The notes: generated from the sequence alone by a model not told the origin. A stretch of 64,000 bases of DNA from Roseburia rectibacter (GCF_014287515.2 NZ_CP092473.1:3693501-3757500), one strand, 5' to 3'; numbered from the stretch's first letter, positions 17,403 through 25,816 are shown. Made by a program: numbers and translations.

Positions 17403-18938
17403 TCATAATACTTTCCTGAAACTATACGCATACATATCCGAATACATGTTATCATGCGGTTGTGGCGTCAGCCTTCTATCCAATGCCGCCATATCCACCG
17501 TAAAACCACTGTCTGCCACAGAAAAAGCACCATTACTGAATTGAAACTCCGAAGTAAAGTCTGGAATCCCCAGATCACCGCTTGTCCGGTTATGTCCTAT
17601 AATATTTATCAATGCATCCTTTATCCGCTCTATCTTGGCATTGTCCTTTGTTTTGTTAATCAGATTAGCAGCTTTTTCCGGCAGCCCGCCAATCTTTCCG
17701 TCTGGTGTCAGGTAAAGGTTCTCCAGAGAAATATCTTCTCCCGTAACCCCTTTTAAGTAACGCCTGACTTCCTGCACATCCGTGGCATACTGGTAGGTAT
17801 TGGACGACAGATTTCCCACACTGTCAGCAATTCCTGTGTAATACTGATACATCCGGTCACTGTACTTTTCCTCTACCAGTTTCTGAACCTGTTCCCGGAC
17901 TTCTTTATCTTCGATACCGCTCACTGTTACATTCCCATTGCTTTCAATCTTTATCTGCATTCCCTCCAGCTCATCACGGGAGATACCTTTGCTTTCCAGA
18001 TCCTTTACAAAATCCTCGGAAAAATCATGTTTCAGTTCCGCCTTCTGCTGTGCTTTCTCAAAATCTTTCAGATTGGCAAAAATCTTCACATACTCCATTT
18101 CCGCATCATCCAGTGTCTTTCCTTCTGCCATGTCCTGCAACAATTCATCCACTGTGCGCCCGCCTTTGTATTGTTTTTCTTCCGGCAGACTTTCAAACTG
18201 CTTCTGGTGGAGTTTCTCCATTTCTTTTGTATAATTTTTCTCTGTATCCATCAGGACTTCATTATATTTGTCGAGGTATTCCCTCCAATTTTCATCTTTC
18301 CGGCTGTATGCACCGTGAAGGTTCCCGAATGCCTCCCTTATGGCATCGGTCTTTTCCTGTTCTTTATTTTCCGTAACCTTGAAACTGATTTTATAATAAT
18401 CATGCGGAGAAACTTCTTCCCCATTTTTGTTTTCTATTTTGATACAATATTTATTGGTATTTGTATCCCAGTTCGGGATGGTCAGTGTTTTACGTCCTTC
18501 CCCGTCCCATTCTGCCTTTCCGACCTGATTGCCATATTCATCATATAAGGTGAGGTCATAATCACAGCCTTCCGGCATGTCCATGTATATTTGAACCCCA
18601 AAATAATTCTGTATGGTTCGATTAAATGGAATGGAAAAGTTGTAGAAATCCACATCCTTTTTATCACTGAGATTTCCTTTCAGACTGCTGGTTTCGTCCT
18701 TAATCAGAAAATCCAGATCCAGAAACGTACTTCCCTTCTTCTTGTCCGAAACCTCATAAGTGGTATGCTGTCTGCGATAAGTGTCATTGCTGCCAAGTGT
18801 ACAGGAATCTTCCTGAAGTGTCATATTTTTCTTCAGTTTTCCTTCAAAAAATGCCACTGTTTCCTTTCCAGACATGAAAAAAATCGGTTTTTGACGAAAT
18901 GCTGCCCCATATGTAGAATGATTACTGTTTATTTCCAT
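17403..18938 (-). CDS. Island protein with PPC-like beta domain and helical C-terminus, 511 aa
   Basis: Residues about 70-195 look like a bacterial pre-peptidase C-terminal (PPC) beta sandwich: SLKGNLSDKKDVDFYNFSIP, then a D-YDLTLYDEYGNQVG strand pair and YCIKIENKNG. The following 300 residues are charged and helical. No signal peptide, which is odd because PPC domains are normally on secreted proteins. The start is 2 bp after the stop of the cysteine-rich peptide gene, and its ribosome site GGGGAG lies inside that gene, so the two are probably co-translated. Function unknown; could be an exported effector or a processing partner of the peptide. Confidence 0.68.
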   Translation of the reverse strand: MEINSNHSTYGAAFRQKPIFFMSGKETVAFFEGKLKKNMTLQEDSCTLGSNDTYRRQHTTYEVSDKKKGSTFLDLDFLIKDETSSLKGNLSDKKDVDFYNFSIPFNRTIQNYFGVQIYMDMPEGCDYDLTLYDEYGNQVGKAEWDGEGRKTLTIPNWDTNTNKYCIKIENKNGEEVSPHDYYKISFKVTENKEQEKTDAIREAFGNLHGAYSRKDENWREYLDKYNEVLMDTEKNYTKEMEKLHQKQFESLPEEKQYKGGRTVDELLQDMAEGKTLDDAEMEYVKIFANLKDFEKAQQKAELKHDFSEDFVKDLESKGISRDELEGMQIKIESNGNVTVSGIEDKEVREQVQKLVEEKYSDRMYQYYTGIADSVGNLSSNTYQYATDVQEVRRYLKGVTGEDISLENLYLTPDGKIGGLPEKAANLINKTKDNAKIERIKDALINIIGHNRTSGDLGIPDFTSEFQFSNGAFSVADSGFTVDMAALDRRLTPQPHDNMYSDMYAYSFRKVL

Positions 18939-18940
18939 TT

Positions 18941-19066
18941 CTATTTTCTTCTCCCCAATGATCTATTACAGTTCTGGCACTTACATACACAGAAGCAAGT
19001 ACATGAACAAGAAGCATATGCCATAAATGTTCCTTTTTCAGTCTTTGTTTTCTTCCCTAATTTCAT
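18941..19066 (-). CDS. 41-aa cysteine-rich peptide, candidate RiPP/bacteriocin precursor
   Basis: ATG at 19066 is preceded by AGGAGGAG at ideal spacing. The product starts MKLGKKTKTEKGTFMAYA and continues with alternating cysteines, SCSCTCFCVCKCQNC, ending NRSLGRRK: seven cysteines within 14 residues. A lysine-rich leader with GT-(x)2-AYA followed by a Cys-rich core is the pattern of the CLI_3235-type putative bacteriocin precursors of Clostridia, as I remember them. The gene ends 2 bp before the start of the 511-residue PPC-like gene. No radical SAM enzyme, peptidase or ABC exporter is visible nearby. The ribosome site and sequence pattern make it a real gene; the role is inferred. Confidence 0.72.
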   Translation of the reverse strand: MKLGKKTKTEKGTFMAYASCSCTCFCVCKCQNCNRSLGRRK

Positions 19067-19111
19067 ATGGAACTCCTCCTATCTCAATATCATTTTTGCA
19101 TCATGCATTTA

Positions 19112-19195
19112 TTATTCTCCTATTTTGGATGCCAACACTGTATAAAATTCTTTTTCCTGTTGCAGATATGCTGTCCTTTCCTCTGTCATTCGGAA
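19112..19195 (-). pseudogene. C-terminal remnant of a 24313-type gene
   Basis: The minus strand encodes YLQQEKEFYTVLASKIGE and a stop, nearly the same as the C-terminus of the intact small gene at 24313-24591 (YLQQEKEFYIVLASKIRE). It has no upstream part and ends exactly where the duplicated segment starting at 19197 begins, marking a recombination junction. Confidence 0.7.
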
Positions 19196-19196
19196 T

Positions 19197-19989
19197 CTAT
19201 TCACTCTCCATAACGGTCCAAGTGATCTATTACTTTTATGACCATCTATACCAAGTTCCGCTATTCAAAAGCTGTGACATACTTTCTTCATATCTTTTCA
19301 CTGCTTTCTGCTGAATGGAACTAGGCACCACATAATCGTTACCAACTTCACTTATTTTCCCATTTACCAGTTCGCAATGTGTCCCGTTTATCACAAATTC
19401 TCTGCTTGTATCCACTCCCTGTGACGCAAGAAAATCTAAAATATAATCGGTGTATGTATCTGTCATACTTGAAAAATACTGCTGATCCGCAAAATGTATC
19501 AGGGAGCTCAGACCACCTATCATCATATTGCATCTTTCATCATCTGCCTTGCTTCCGTTTCCATAGCCCTCGCCCCAGACAAAATCTTCCTGTACCGTCA
19601 TGCTGTATCCATTTCCAAGATTAAATCTGCTTCCAACCCCAATCGTGATACTGTTTGTACTGGGATCATATGGTTTGTACCCTCTGGTTTTAAATGGCTG
19701 CTGTACGGTTCCAAAGGTTTGAATCTCGGATGGGAGATATGACATACCCGTAATTGCCGTAAACGCTTTCTGCCCATTCACATAAAAGGAAGTATGGGTT
19801 GCACTGTCTATATCCGCTGTAATCTCGACTTTCTCATCATTGGCAAAAGGATTCTGTCCGGTCATTCCGGTTCCATATGCAAACAGCATTCTTGTAAACT
19901 GATATCTTGTATGCTCATCAAAATGATTCAGTGTCTCTGTATCTTCTCCCTTTACATCTCCATTGCAAAAATCAACAAATTCATTTTTG
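19197..19989. repeat. Direct repeat copy 2 (793 bp, partner 12179-12971)
   Basis: Copy with the complete gene. It is 7 kb from copy 1 and in the same orientation; a single crossover between them would delete or duplicate the six genes in between. Confidence 0.85.
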
Positions 19990-20069
19990 CTGCCATCTTT
20001 TGTAGATAATTTACCTGTCTTTGTGTTATAAATGAAATTATAGGAACTTCCAACTTTCGTTATACTCAT
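19236..20069 (-). CDS. Island protein of 277 aa (intact copy)
   Basis: Full-length version of the duplicated gene, starting MSITKVGSSYNFIYNTKTGKL with AAAGGAGA upstream. No signal peptide or membrane segment. Aromatic- and glycine-rich central region (GVGSRFNLGNGYSMTVQEDFVWGEG spans about 145-170), C-terminus GTWYRWS. A strong hairpin with arms AGGAGTCAG/CTGACTCCT (20091-20119) lies between the start and the upstream gene fragment. I recognise no family; the strong conservation between the two copies suggests recent duplication. Confidence 0.7.
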   Translation of the reverse strand: MSITKVGSSYNFIYNTKTGKLSTKDGSKNEFVDFCNGDVKGEDTETLNHFDEHTRYQFTRMLFAYGTGMTGQNPFANDEKVEITADIDSATHTSFYVNGQKAFTAITGMSYLPSEIQTFGTVQQPFKTRGYKPYDPSTNSITIGVGSRFNLGNGYSMTVQEDFVWGEGYGNGSKADDERCNMMIGGLSSLIHFADQQYFSSMTDTYTDYILDFLASQGVDTSREFVINGTHCELVNGKISEVGNDYVVPSSIQQKAVKRYEESMSQLLNSGTWYRWS

Positions 20070-20132
20070 AAAATTGTTCTCCTTTCTGCATAGGAGTCAG
20101 TAATATGCTCTGACTCCTACATGAAATACTTT

Positions 20133-20539
20133 TTAAAAATCTAATTCATTACCCGGATATGGCTCCATAATACACTTAAACTTTCCATTTTTTGAAATGC
20201 TTTCAACTTTCACCGAATCCTCAAATGTGACTGTCATCTGTGTATCGTAAGTTTTCCATTCAAACTGCGACCAGCTTACACCGTTACCGGTATGATCATA
20301 AGCCTTGATTGCATCGTTATATTGCTTTTTTGTTTTTCTGAATATTCCGGCACATTTTCAGTATTATTTATTTCCAACAACATTCTTAAACTATCCGGCA
20401 CTCCATCTATCGCTTTTCTCCACGCTTCACTCTGTTGCTTTGCAACCGCCATCTCATACTGCATAACATAATCCTGATATGCCTTTTCTCTTGCGGCACT
20501 TGCTTCTTTATCTACCTTTAACAACTGCCGTTTGGTATC
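20133..20539 (-). pseudogene. C-terminal fragment of a paralogue, with a frameshift
   Basis: From DTKRQLLKVDKEASAAREKA (20539 down) the frame reads YVMQYEMAVAKQQSEAWRK and on to about 20335. There, in an A-rich run, the reading must change frame to continue as QYNDAIKAYDHTGNGVSWSQ and end ...GKFKCIMEPYPGNELDF at 20133. It is the missing C-terminal half of the gene whose N-terminal half lies at 21276-21653. It has no start of its own. Confidence 0.65.
20471..20539. repeat. 69-bp repeat, copy A (partner 21312-21380)
   Basis: Encodes DTK(R/Q)QLLK(V/T)DKEASAAREKAYQD on the minus strand. The two copies, about 840 bp apart, flank the gene at 20508-21155 and mark the junctions of a recombination event. 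Confidence 0.75.
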
Positions 20540-21155
20540 TTGCTTCATAAGCATTAGACGCTTTTGACAACAGCCTTTCATTGTTCCACGACCGTAATAA
20601 TCGGCTTCTTTCCTGTTCCTGCTTTGCAATCTTTTCATTCAACATTTCCTGCTGCTGTTTTTTAACCTGCGCCCGTTTTTCCAGATATTCTTCCAAAAGC
20701 TCTTTTTGTCTATCTTTCTTGTTGCTTGTCTTTTTATAAAAACTGTTTTGTGAACGAGCATAAAATTCCGACTGATTATTAACACCAGACCATGAATCGC
20801 CCCTATAATCTTTAGCAGTAGCTCCTACAGTGAGCACCATAGAAGCTTCCAACGGTGCAAAGGACGAAGTTAAGTCACGTTTAAGTGCTGATAATATCTT
20901 TTCCCTGTACTCCGGATCATCTTTCATATTCTTAAATGCTTCCTCTGATATGTTGATAGCCACATTGGTTATAGTTCTATTTCTGGGTATCTTATCAATT
21001 TCAGCATAAAATTCCTTTTTGAAAATCGCCATTTCTTCCGCTTCTGATAATTCCTTTGTATTGCCCGTTTCTCCCGTGCTGTTTACGCTCTTTGTACTTT
21101 TCGTTGTTGCAACATTGTTCTGATAATAACTCTGTCCTACTCCACTAATAGCCAT
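20508..21155 (-). CDS. Chimeric island protein, 215 aa
   Basis: Starts MAISGVGQSYYQNNVATTKS with AAAGGAGG upstream. The body (EEAFKNMKDDPEYREKILSAL and a charged coiled coil KRAQVKKQQQEMLNEKIAKQ) recalls DUF6033-type proteins of this family of bacteria. The last 10-12 codons (ARYQTAVVKGR) are read out of frame through the repeat that belongs to another gene, so the natural C-terminus has been replaced. Probably non-native end, function unknown. Confidence 0.6.
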   Translation of the reverse strand: MAISGVGQSYYQNNVATTKSTKSVNSTGETGNTKELSEAEEMAIFKKEFYAEIDKIPRNRTITNVAINISEEAFKNMKDDPEYREKILSALKRDLTSSFAPLEASMVLTVGATAKDYRGDSWSGVNNQSEFYARSQNSFYKKTSNKKDRQKELLEEYLEKRAQVKKQQQEMLNEKIAKQEQERSRLLRSWNNERLLSKASNAYEARYQTAVVKGR

Positions 21156-21202
21156 TTTTAATCCTCCTTTATCAGCACTTTTTCATGCCTTTATATCAAA
21201 TA

Positions 21203-21241
21203 GGCGTTTGCGAAACGCCAAAAGCCGCATAAATACGGCAT
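21203..21241 (-). promoter_or_regulatory. Leader hairpin motif, copy 2
   Basis: Minus strand: GCCGTATTTATGCGGC (can pair as a 6-bp stem) followed by GGCGTTT-CGC-AAACGCC, a perfect 7-bp stem, 48 bp before the start at 21155. Relative to copy 1 (16885-16921) paired positions change together while the stem is kept, suggesting selection on RNA structure. Confidence 0.5.
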
Positions 21242-21275
21242 TTTTTGTTGTTAAAATAAAATATCTCCTCAAGAT

Positions 21276-21653
21276 TTATGGTAAAATAGAGTTGCGAGAA
21301 ACTATCAACCAATCCTGATATGCCTTTTCTCTCGCAGCACTTGCTTCTTTGTCTGTCTTTAACAACTGCTGCTTGGTATCTTCCGTCAATTCCACCTCTT
21401 TACCATTGACCGTAACATATCCTCTTGCAACTGCCCTGCTGACCATTGCAGAATCAGAGAAATGCACAATATAAGAATTTTCTTTATCTCCTTTTGTGAT
21501 ACCCAATACATCCTTTCCAGATGTTGCTGTGATTTTTTCTTGTTCGCATACCTTTTTACTTTCTGCATTCTGTTGGCTATAATGCGGATATTTACTATAT
21601 AAATTTTTCTGTCGGTCATAGATGGAATCAATCTGTTTATTTAAAATGTTCAT
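21276..21653 (-). CDS. Truncated island protein with TSGKDV motif
   Basis: 125 residues starting MNILNKQIDSIYDRQKNLYS. It has the motif ITATSGKDVLGITKGDKEN, shared with 21720-22547 (MTVTSGKDVCRKIG), then VHFSDSAMVSRAVARGYVTV and the repeat DTKQQLLKTDKEASAAREKA. After AYQDW it runs into unrelated sequence (LIVSRNSILP) and stops. The expected C-terminal half is found at 20133-20539, so the gene was split by recombination. Confidence 0.6.
   Translation of the reverse strand: MNILNKQIDSIYDRQKNLYSKYPHYSQQNAESKKVCEQEKITATSGKDVLGITKGDKENSYIVHFSDSAMVSRAVARGYVTVNGKEVELTEDTKQQLLKTDKEASAAREKAYQDWLIVSRNSILP
21312..21380. repeat. 69-bp repeat, copy B (partner 20471-20539)
   Basis: See copy A. Copy B is in the reading frame of the N-terminal half gene; copy A is in the frame of the orphan C-terminal half. 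Confidence 0.75.
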
Positions 21654-21719
21654 AGTCCACTGCCCTCCCTTGCTTTTTCCTTATTATTTCAATATTTCTC
21701 AAACATTTTAATACCCGCA

Positions 21720-22547
21720 TTAAACAATAAAACCAATTTTTTCAAACAGAAATTCACAATATTTATGCATATCCTGATTTCCGCTTCTTAAAACAGAAGA
21801 AAACAAAGACTTTATATCTATATTTCCTCCCGTTCTTTCATATTGCTCCAGATAAAGTGAACGGAACTCTAAATAAGAATCTTGAATATAATCACATGCC
21901 TGATTTATATCAAAGGCATCAAACGATTCATCCAATTTTGTATTCTGAAATTTCTGCTTATTTTCTGCATTTTGCTTTTGACTTTTGGCAACCATTTTGT
22001 CCCATTTTATCAGTTCCTCAAAACCTTTATTTAGCTTTTCCAATTCTTCATCCATTGACAACAGACGTCTTTTTCCACTCTCTGGATTATCGCATACATA
22101 CACTTCTCTTGTTCCATTCCTATATCCTTCTACAATTTTTTGATACATAGTAGAATAGGCATATGTAGCTCCCATTCCAATATCATCGAAACCATACCCA
22201 TTTTTACTTTCACGGATACTTTTTAAATATTTAGCCTTTTCATCCCATAATTCTCGAAGATAATCATTTGACCAAACAGTTTTAGGCACCGTTTCTCTGA
22301 TATAATTTGCGTAACTAGCGTCTAAGGCAAAACTATCATGTATATATGTGTTTTCCTGATTTTCCCCATCGACTTCATCTGAATGTCCTATCTTCCGGCA
22401 TACGTCCTTGCCGGATGTTACGGTCATTTTTTCTTGCGATTCATTTGCCTTATGCTTTTTATGAGAAAACCCTATAGTTTTCATATAATCGCCTTTTTGA
22501 TGACCGTACAATGAAGATACGGTATTCTGACCAAAACCGATGTGCAT
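21720..22547 (-). CDS. Island protein with TSGKDV motif, 275 aa
   Basis: Start MHIGFGQNTVSSLYGHQKGD after TTGGAGGAA. Leader region and N-terminus are homologous to 25924-26469 (MNISSSLNTVSSSYGQQKGN; both preceded by CTGATTGGAG). Residues about 38-50 contain KMTVTSGKDVCRKIG. The C-terminal half is helical (NKGFEELIKWDKMVAKSQKQ). No signal peptide. Function unknown. Confidence 0.65.
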   Translation of the reverse strand: MHIGFGQNTVSSLYGHQKGDYMKTIGFSHKKHKANESQEKMTVTSGKDVCRKIGHSDEVDGENQENTYIHDSFALDASYANYIRETVPKTVWSNDYLRELWDEKAKYLKSIRESKNGYGFDDIGMGATYAYSTMYQKIVEGYRNGTREVYVCDNPESGKRRLLSMDEELEKLNKGFEELIKWDKMVAKSQKQNAENKQKFQNTKLDESFDAFDINQACDYIQDSYLEFRSLYLEQYERTGGNIDIKSLFSSVLRSGNQDMHKYCEFLFEKIGFIV

Positions 22548-22563
22548 ACTTCTATTCCTCCAA

Positions 22564-22735
22564 TCAGTTTATCTGAATTGTACCGTCTGCTATAACAAAC
22601 TGTACATTCAACTCAGACATAATATCTTTGTGCTGTGTCCGGTTATATGCTAAAATTTCCCGGATATCACTTGCGTAATACTGATAGGTCAGATTCCCGC
22701 CCGGATTTAACTGAATTTTTAACGCCTAATCCCAT
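22564..22735 (-). pseudogene. Small frameshifted gene
   Basis: ATG 22735 follows AAAGGAG and an ACGGTTCT/AGAACCGT-type hairpin, but the frame (MGLGVKNSVKS) soon ends. Shifting by one base in the AAAAA run near 22718 gives a coherent product KIQLNPGGNLTYQYYASDI...SELNVQFVIADGTIQIN ending at 22564. A small protein of about 56 residues has been lost by a one-base indel. Confidence 0.6.
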
Positions 22736-22842
22736 ATTAACTCCTTTCCACGGTTCTTCTGTCAGTCAGAACCGTACCTGCTCTCTCCATCCGAAGCCCA
22801 AGTAGTAACCTTTAATTGATTTATTGGATATAGAAATTGATA

Positions 22843-23319
22843 CTATGCATATGTATCAAAACCTACCTTATTTTTAGTTGTCGCTTCTATAGCAATCATA
22901 TTTTCTGTTTTTTTATCTTCTTTTTCTTTATCCTCTTTCATTCTCTCCAGCCATTTGTCAATTTCTGAATCCGTACCAGTCTCTCCAAAAATGCCACAGG
23001 TTGTCATTTCGGTTCCATTATTCGTAAACTTAAACTCCACTGATATCAGTTTACTACCATGACTTATTGCCGCCTTCTGTGCATTTCGTATAACATCTGG
23101 CATAATTGCTAAATTTTCCTCAAGCCATTTCGCAGTTTTTTCATCTCCACATGCCTTTTGCATTACACTTCTGTCAATCAATACAGAAGCATTTTTGCAT
23201 GGAGTCAAACATTTATACTTGTTAGTCAAATACTTTGAATAGTCTGATACATTTTTAAACTTATTGGCTGAATTCATAGTGTATCCTGCATAATAATTTG
23301 AATTTATCGCCACTGACAT
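22843..23319 (-). CDS. Island protein, paralogue of 13038-13658
   Basis: 158 residues, MSVAINSNYYAGYTMNSANK, with the block YSKYLTNKYKCLTPCKN and GDEKTAKWLEENLAIMPDVI shared with the 13038-13658 product. A short charged segment (WLERMKEDKEKEDKKTEN) stands where the paralogue has a long coiled coil. No export signal. Possibly a DUF6033-type protein; function unknown. Confidence 0.68.
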   Translation of the reverse strand: MSVAINSNYYAGYTMNSANKFKNVSDYSKYLTNKYKCLTPCKNASVLIDRSVMQKACGDEKTAKWLEENLAIMPDVIRNAQKAAISHGSKLISVEFKFTNNGTEMTTCGIFGETGTDSEIDKWLERMKEDKEKEDKKTENMIAIEATTKNKVGFDTYA

Positions 23320-23336
23320 ATTCTATCCCTCCTCTT

Positions 23337-24290
23337 TCAATTATTCAAATATCCCTGATCCAGTTCTTCTTTCGACCAGACTCTTTCATACGTTCCACCA
23401 ATTTCGTCAAAAACCTTTTGCCATGTAGAAAATTTATGGATTTCCTCCATGCTATCCTTGTTATTCTGAAGCCATTCATACAGCTTTTCATACATAGAAC
23501 CAGAAAACCGGACACTCCAATTGTTTTTATAATTTTCATTGTCACTGTATGACATTCCATCAGCTCCTATGGATATAATTCCCTGATCTGTCCGTTTTGC
23601 CATTCCTCTAATCTCTAAATCAGCCCAGATAAAACCTTCTTCCCGACTCTCAATTAAATTAGGGTATTTGTCAAAATACATCTCCGCTAATTCTTCATAC
23701 CTCTTCCGATCCGCTTCATTTTGCAGAAGAACCTTGCCACCTCTGCCTTCTTCACCGTCTTTTACTAAATACTGGATGCCGGTACCTGAATGTGTATTTA
23801 ATGTAAATCCCTGCAAAGTCTCCACATCCAGCGAATCTTTATCCATTACATTCTGCAATGCATCTTTTAATTCATCATCTAATACCAGGGCATCGTAACT
23901 CATCGTTCCATGCTCAGAAATCAAAAACTGCTTTCCTGTTGTTTCATCCTGTCTTATTTTTATATCAGAATAGGAAAATGCCCCCAAACGCTCCCCGTCT
24001 TTATTGTATATATCAAAACATTCAGCTTCATTATCGGGTACGATTCTATAATTTTCGGATTCGTACTCTGAATATTCCTGTTTCAAAGTATTTATCGTTT
24101 TTCCTGACAGTGCCAGATAAGAATCCATCACTGTACTTTTCTTAGCACGATTGATATCCGCTCTACTGCTAATATCCTCCTTATCCACCGTCTGAGCCAA
24201 AGTGTCAGCCCACTTATTCTGGTTCCGATTTGGTTTTAGGTTGTTATAACCTGTTGAATAACGGCTCTCCGCTCCTATACTTCCAATCAT
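23337..24290 (-). CDS. Island protein of 317 aa
   Basis: MIGSIGAESRYSTGYNNLKP start, ending 17 bp before the next gene. Predicted mixed alpha/beta: YRIVPDNEAECFDIYNKDGE looks like a beta-rich segment, followed by GERLGAFSYSDIKI and LDVETLQGFTLNTHSGTGIQ. A late SIGADGMSYSDNENYKNNWS segment. No signal peptide or membrane helix. Not recognised. Confidence 0.65.
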   Translation of the reverse strand: MIGSIGAESRYSTGYNNLKPNRNQNKWADTLAQTVDKEDISSRADINRAKKSTVMDSYLALSGKTINTLKQEYSEYESENYRIVPDNEAECFDIYNKDGERLGAFSYSDIKIRQDETTGKQFLISEHGTMSYDALVLDDELKDALQNVMDKDSLDVETLQGFTLNTHSGTGIQYLVKDGEEGRGGKVLLQNEADRKRYEELAEMYFDKYPNLIESREEGFIWADLEIRGMAKRTDQGIISIGADGMSYSDNENYKNNWSVRFSGSMYEKLYEWLQNNKDSMEEIHKFSTWQKVFDEIGGTYERVWSKEELDQGYLNN

Positions 24291-24312
24291 TTTTTAAATT
24301 CCTCCCGGCATT

Positions 24313-24591
24313 TTATTCTCTTATTTTAGATGCCAACACGATATAAAATTCTTTTTCCTGTTGCAGATATGCTGCCTTGACACTCTGCGGCACTGTCTGA
24401 AGGTAATAACCACTCATATAAGCAATCTGCTTTTTGGTTTTTTCGTCTGCAAACTGATAGGTTCTGTTATTCGCTTTTTTTGTACTTTTTCCTTTCGATG
24501 GAATATAAGACCAGTTTGGTTCTCCATTACTACCAGAAGTAATTAACTGTTCCCTTCCAACTGTTCCTATATTTGAAAAAGAGATTCCCAT
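24313..24591 (-). CDS. Small island protein, MGISFSN type, 92 aa
   Basis: Shares with 27244-27912 the N-terminal pattern MGIS(F/I)SN ... GEP(N/D)WS(Y/M)IPS(K/A)GKS, but is much shorter; the C-terminus (AAYLQQEKEFYIVLASKIRE) is also found as a remnant at 19112-19195. Preceded by GGAGG. Function unknown. Confidence 0.62.
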   Translation of the reverse strand: MGISFSNIGTVGREQLITSGSNGEPNWSYIPSKGKSTKKANNRTYQFADEKTKKQIAYMSGYYLQTVPQSVKAAYLQQEKEFYIVLASKIRE

Positions 24592-24678
24592 AAATCCACC
24601 TCCAACAGCTTGAAGTTTTCGTATAAAATTTTATTCAACGACTTCATAAAGCGGTTCATACTTTCTGTCATCCATTGG

Positions 24679-25716
24679 TCACACTCTAGCTTCAAACATA
24701 CTTTGGCTAACACCTTTCATCCACATATTCTGTGTTGCTCCATATCCTTTTTCCTGCCCTATATCATACAATCCACTGCTGTCAAATCCTATTTTCAATA
24801 CCAAATCATTTTCTTTTTTCCAACCATTCTTAGCATATTGCAGCCATCTCTTAGAATAAAGTTCATACCCTGCGCCACTTTTAGATTTTTCCTTAAACAA
24901 TGCCAGTAAATCTGTACCATCCTCTGCAATAAAAGTACCATTTTTATATGTCGCATTGCGTGCATCATATCCAGTTGTCTCATACACTTCATGCCATAAA
25001 GAATATTGGTTTGCCTTTGTCATACTTGCCTGCGAATTAACAATTTCATTATCTGCATCATGCATACAAATCCACGCATGTGTCCATATATTTTTCGCAT
25101 TATCCCCTTCATTCAGTAATTTTTCTATCTGCGATAATGTATCTCTATCTGCATTTCCCGACACTGTTAATTGATATGTATATGGATCAATAGAAAATAC
25201 CAAATCTGCCTGTTTTGATATTGATATCCCATTCTTTGAAAGTAGATTTGAAATTTGCTGATTTACAACACTTCTGGCATGCTGTTTTTCCCTGTCAGTA
25301 TTGCGTACATAACCAACACTTCTTGAACCACCTGTATATACATCCTTGTAATTTCTTAATGCATAATCATACCGGGCAAATCCAGCCGAATATTTTCCTC
25401 CTGTTTGTAACATTCTTTTCTCATTGCGGTAAGCTATGGAACGCTGATCTTCTGTCATATATGAGCAAAAATTAGGTGAGGTCACATCACAATATTTTGA
25501 TTCGATATATGCCATTGGATCAGAATGAGACAAATTTTCTTTGTACACTTTATCATAATGCTCCTGCAAAACTTTTTGTACGAAACGATCTTCCTCTGTA
25601 AGTCCATCATACTGATATCCTACAGTTGTATCGGCGCTGGAATTATTGGGCAGCTTGTTTAAATCCCTGCCAGCTGGAATGTTGTTATAATAGTCAGAAT
25701 TATTTACAGTAACCAT
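24679..25716 (-). CDS. Island protein of 345 aa
   Basis: MVTVNNSDYYNNIPAGRDLN start with GGGGG/AGGGGG-like site. The conserved-looking core includes YKENLSHSDPMAYIESKYCD, AYRNEKRML, TDREKQHARSVVNQQISNLL and AWICMHDADNEIVNSQASMT. I recall closely similar proteins in other Lachnospiraceae (possibly under DUF4885), but no function is known to me. No signal peptide. Confidence 0.68.
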   Translation of the reverse strand: MVTVNNSDYYNNIPAGRDLNKLPNNSSADTTVGYQYDGLTEEDRFVQKVLQEHYDKVYKENLSHSDPMAYIESKYCDVTSPNFCSYMTEDQRSIAYRNEKRMLQTGGKYSAGFARYDYALRNYKDVYTGGSRSVGYVRNTDREKQHARSVVNQQISNLLSKNGISISKQADLVFSIDPYTYQLTVSGNADRDTLSQIEKLLNEGDNAKNIWTHAWICMHDADNEIVNSQASMTKANQYSLWHEVYETTGYDARNATYKNGTFIAEDGTDLLALFKEKSKSGAGYELYSKRWLQYAKNGWKKENDLVLKIGFDSSGLYDIGQEKGYGATQNMWMKGVSQSMFEARV

Positions 25717-25816
25717 ATTATCCCCCTGCCTTATATAAGTCTTATAATCTGTATCATGTAAATCATACTGGAACCCTATCGATAAACTTTTTTCATTTTA
25801 TTTTACATATTTTTTC

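Noticed and set aside
18027..18548. Plus-strand frame of 173 codons, hydrophobic
   Set aside because: Antisense shadow of the 511-residue gene; no start site.
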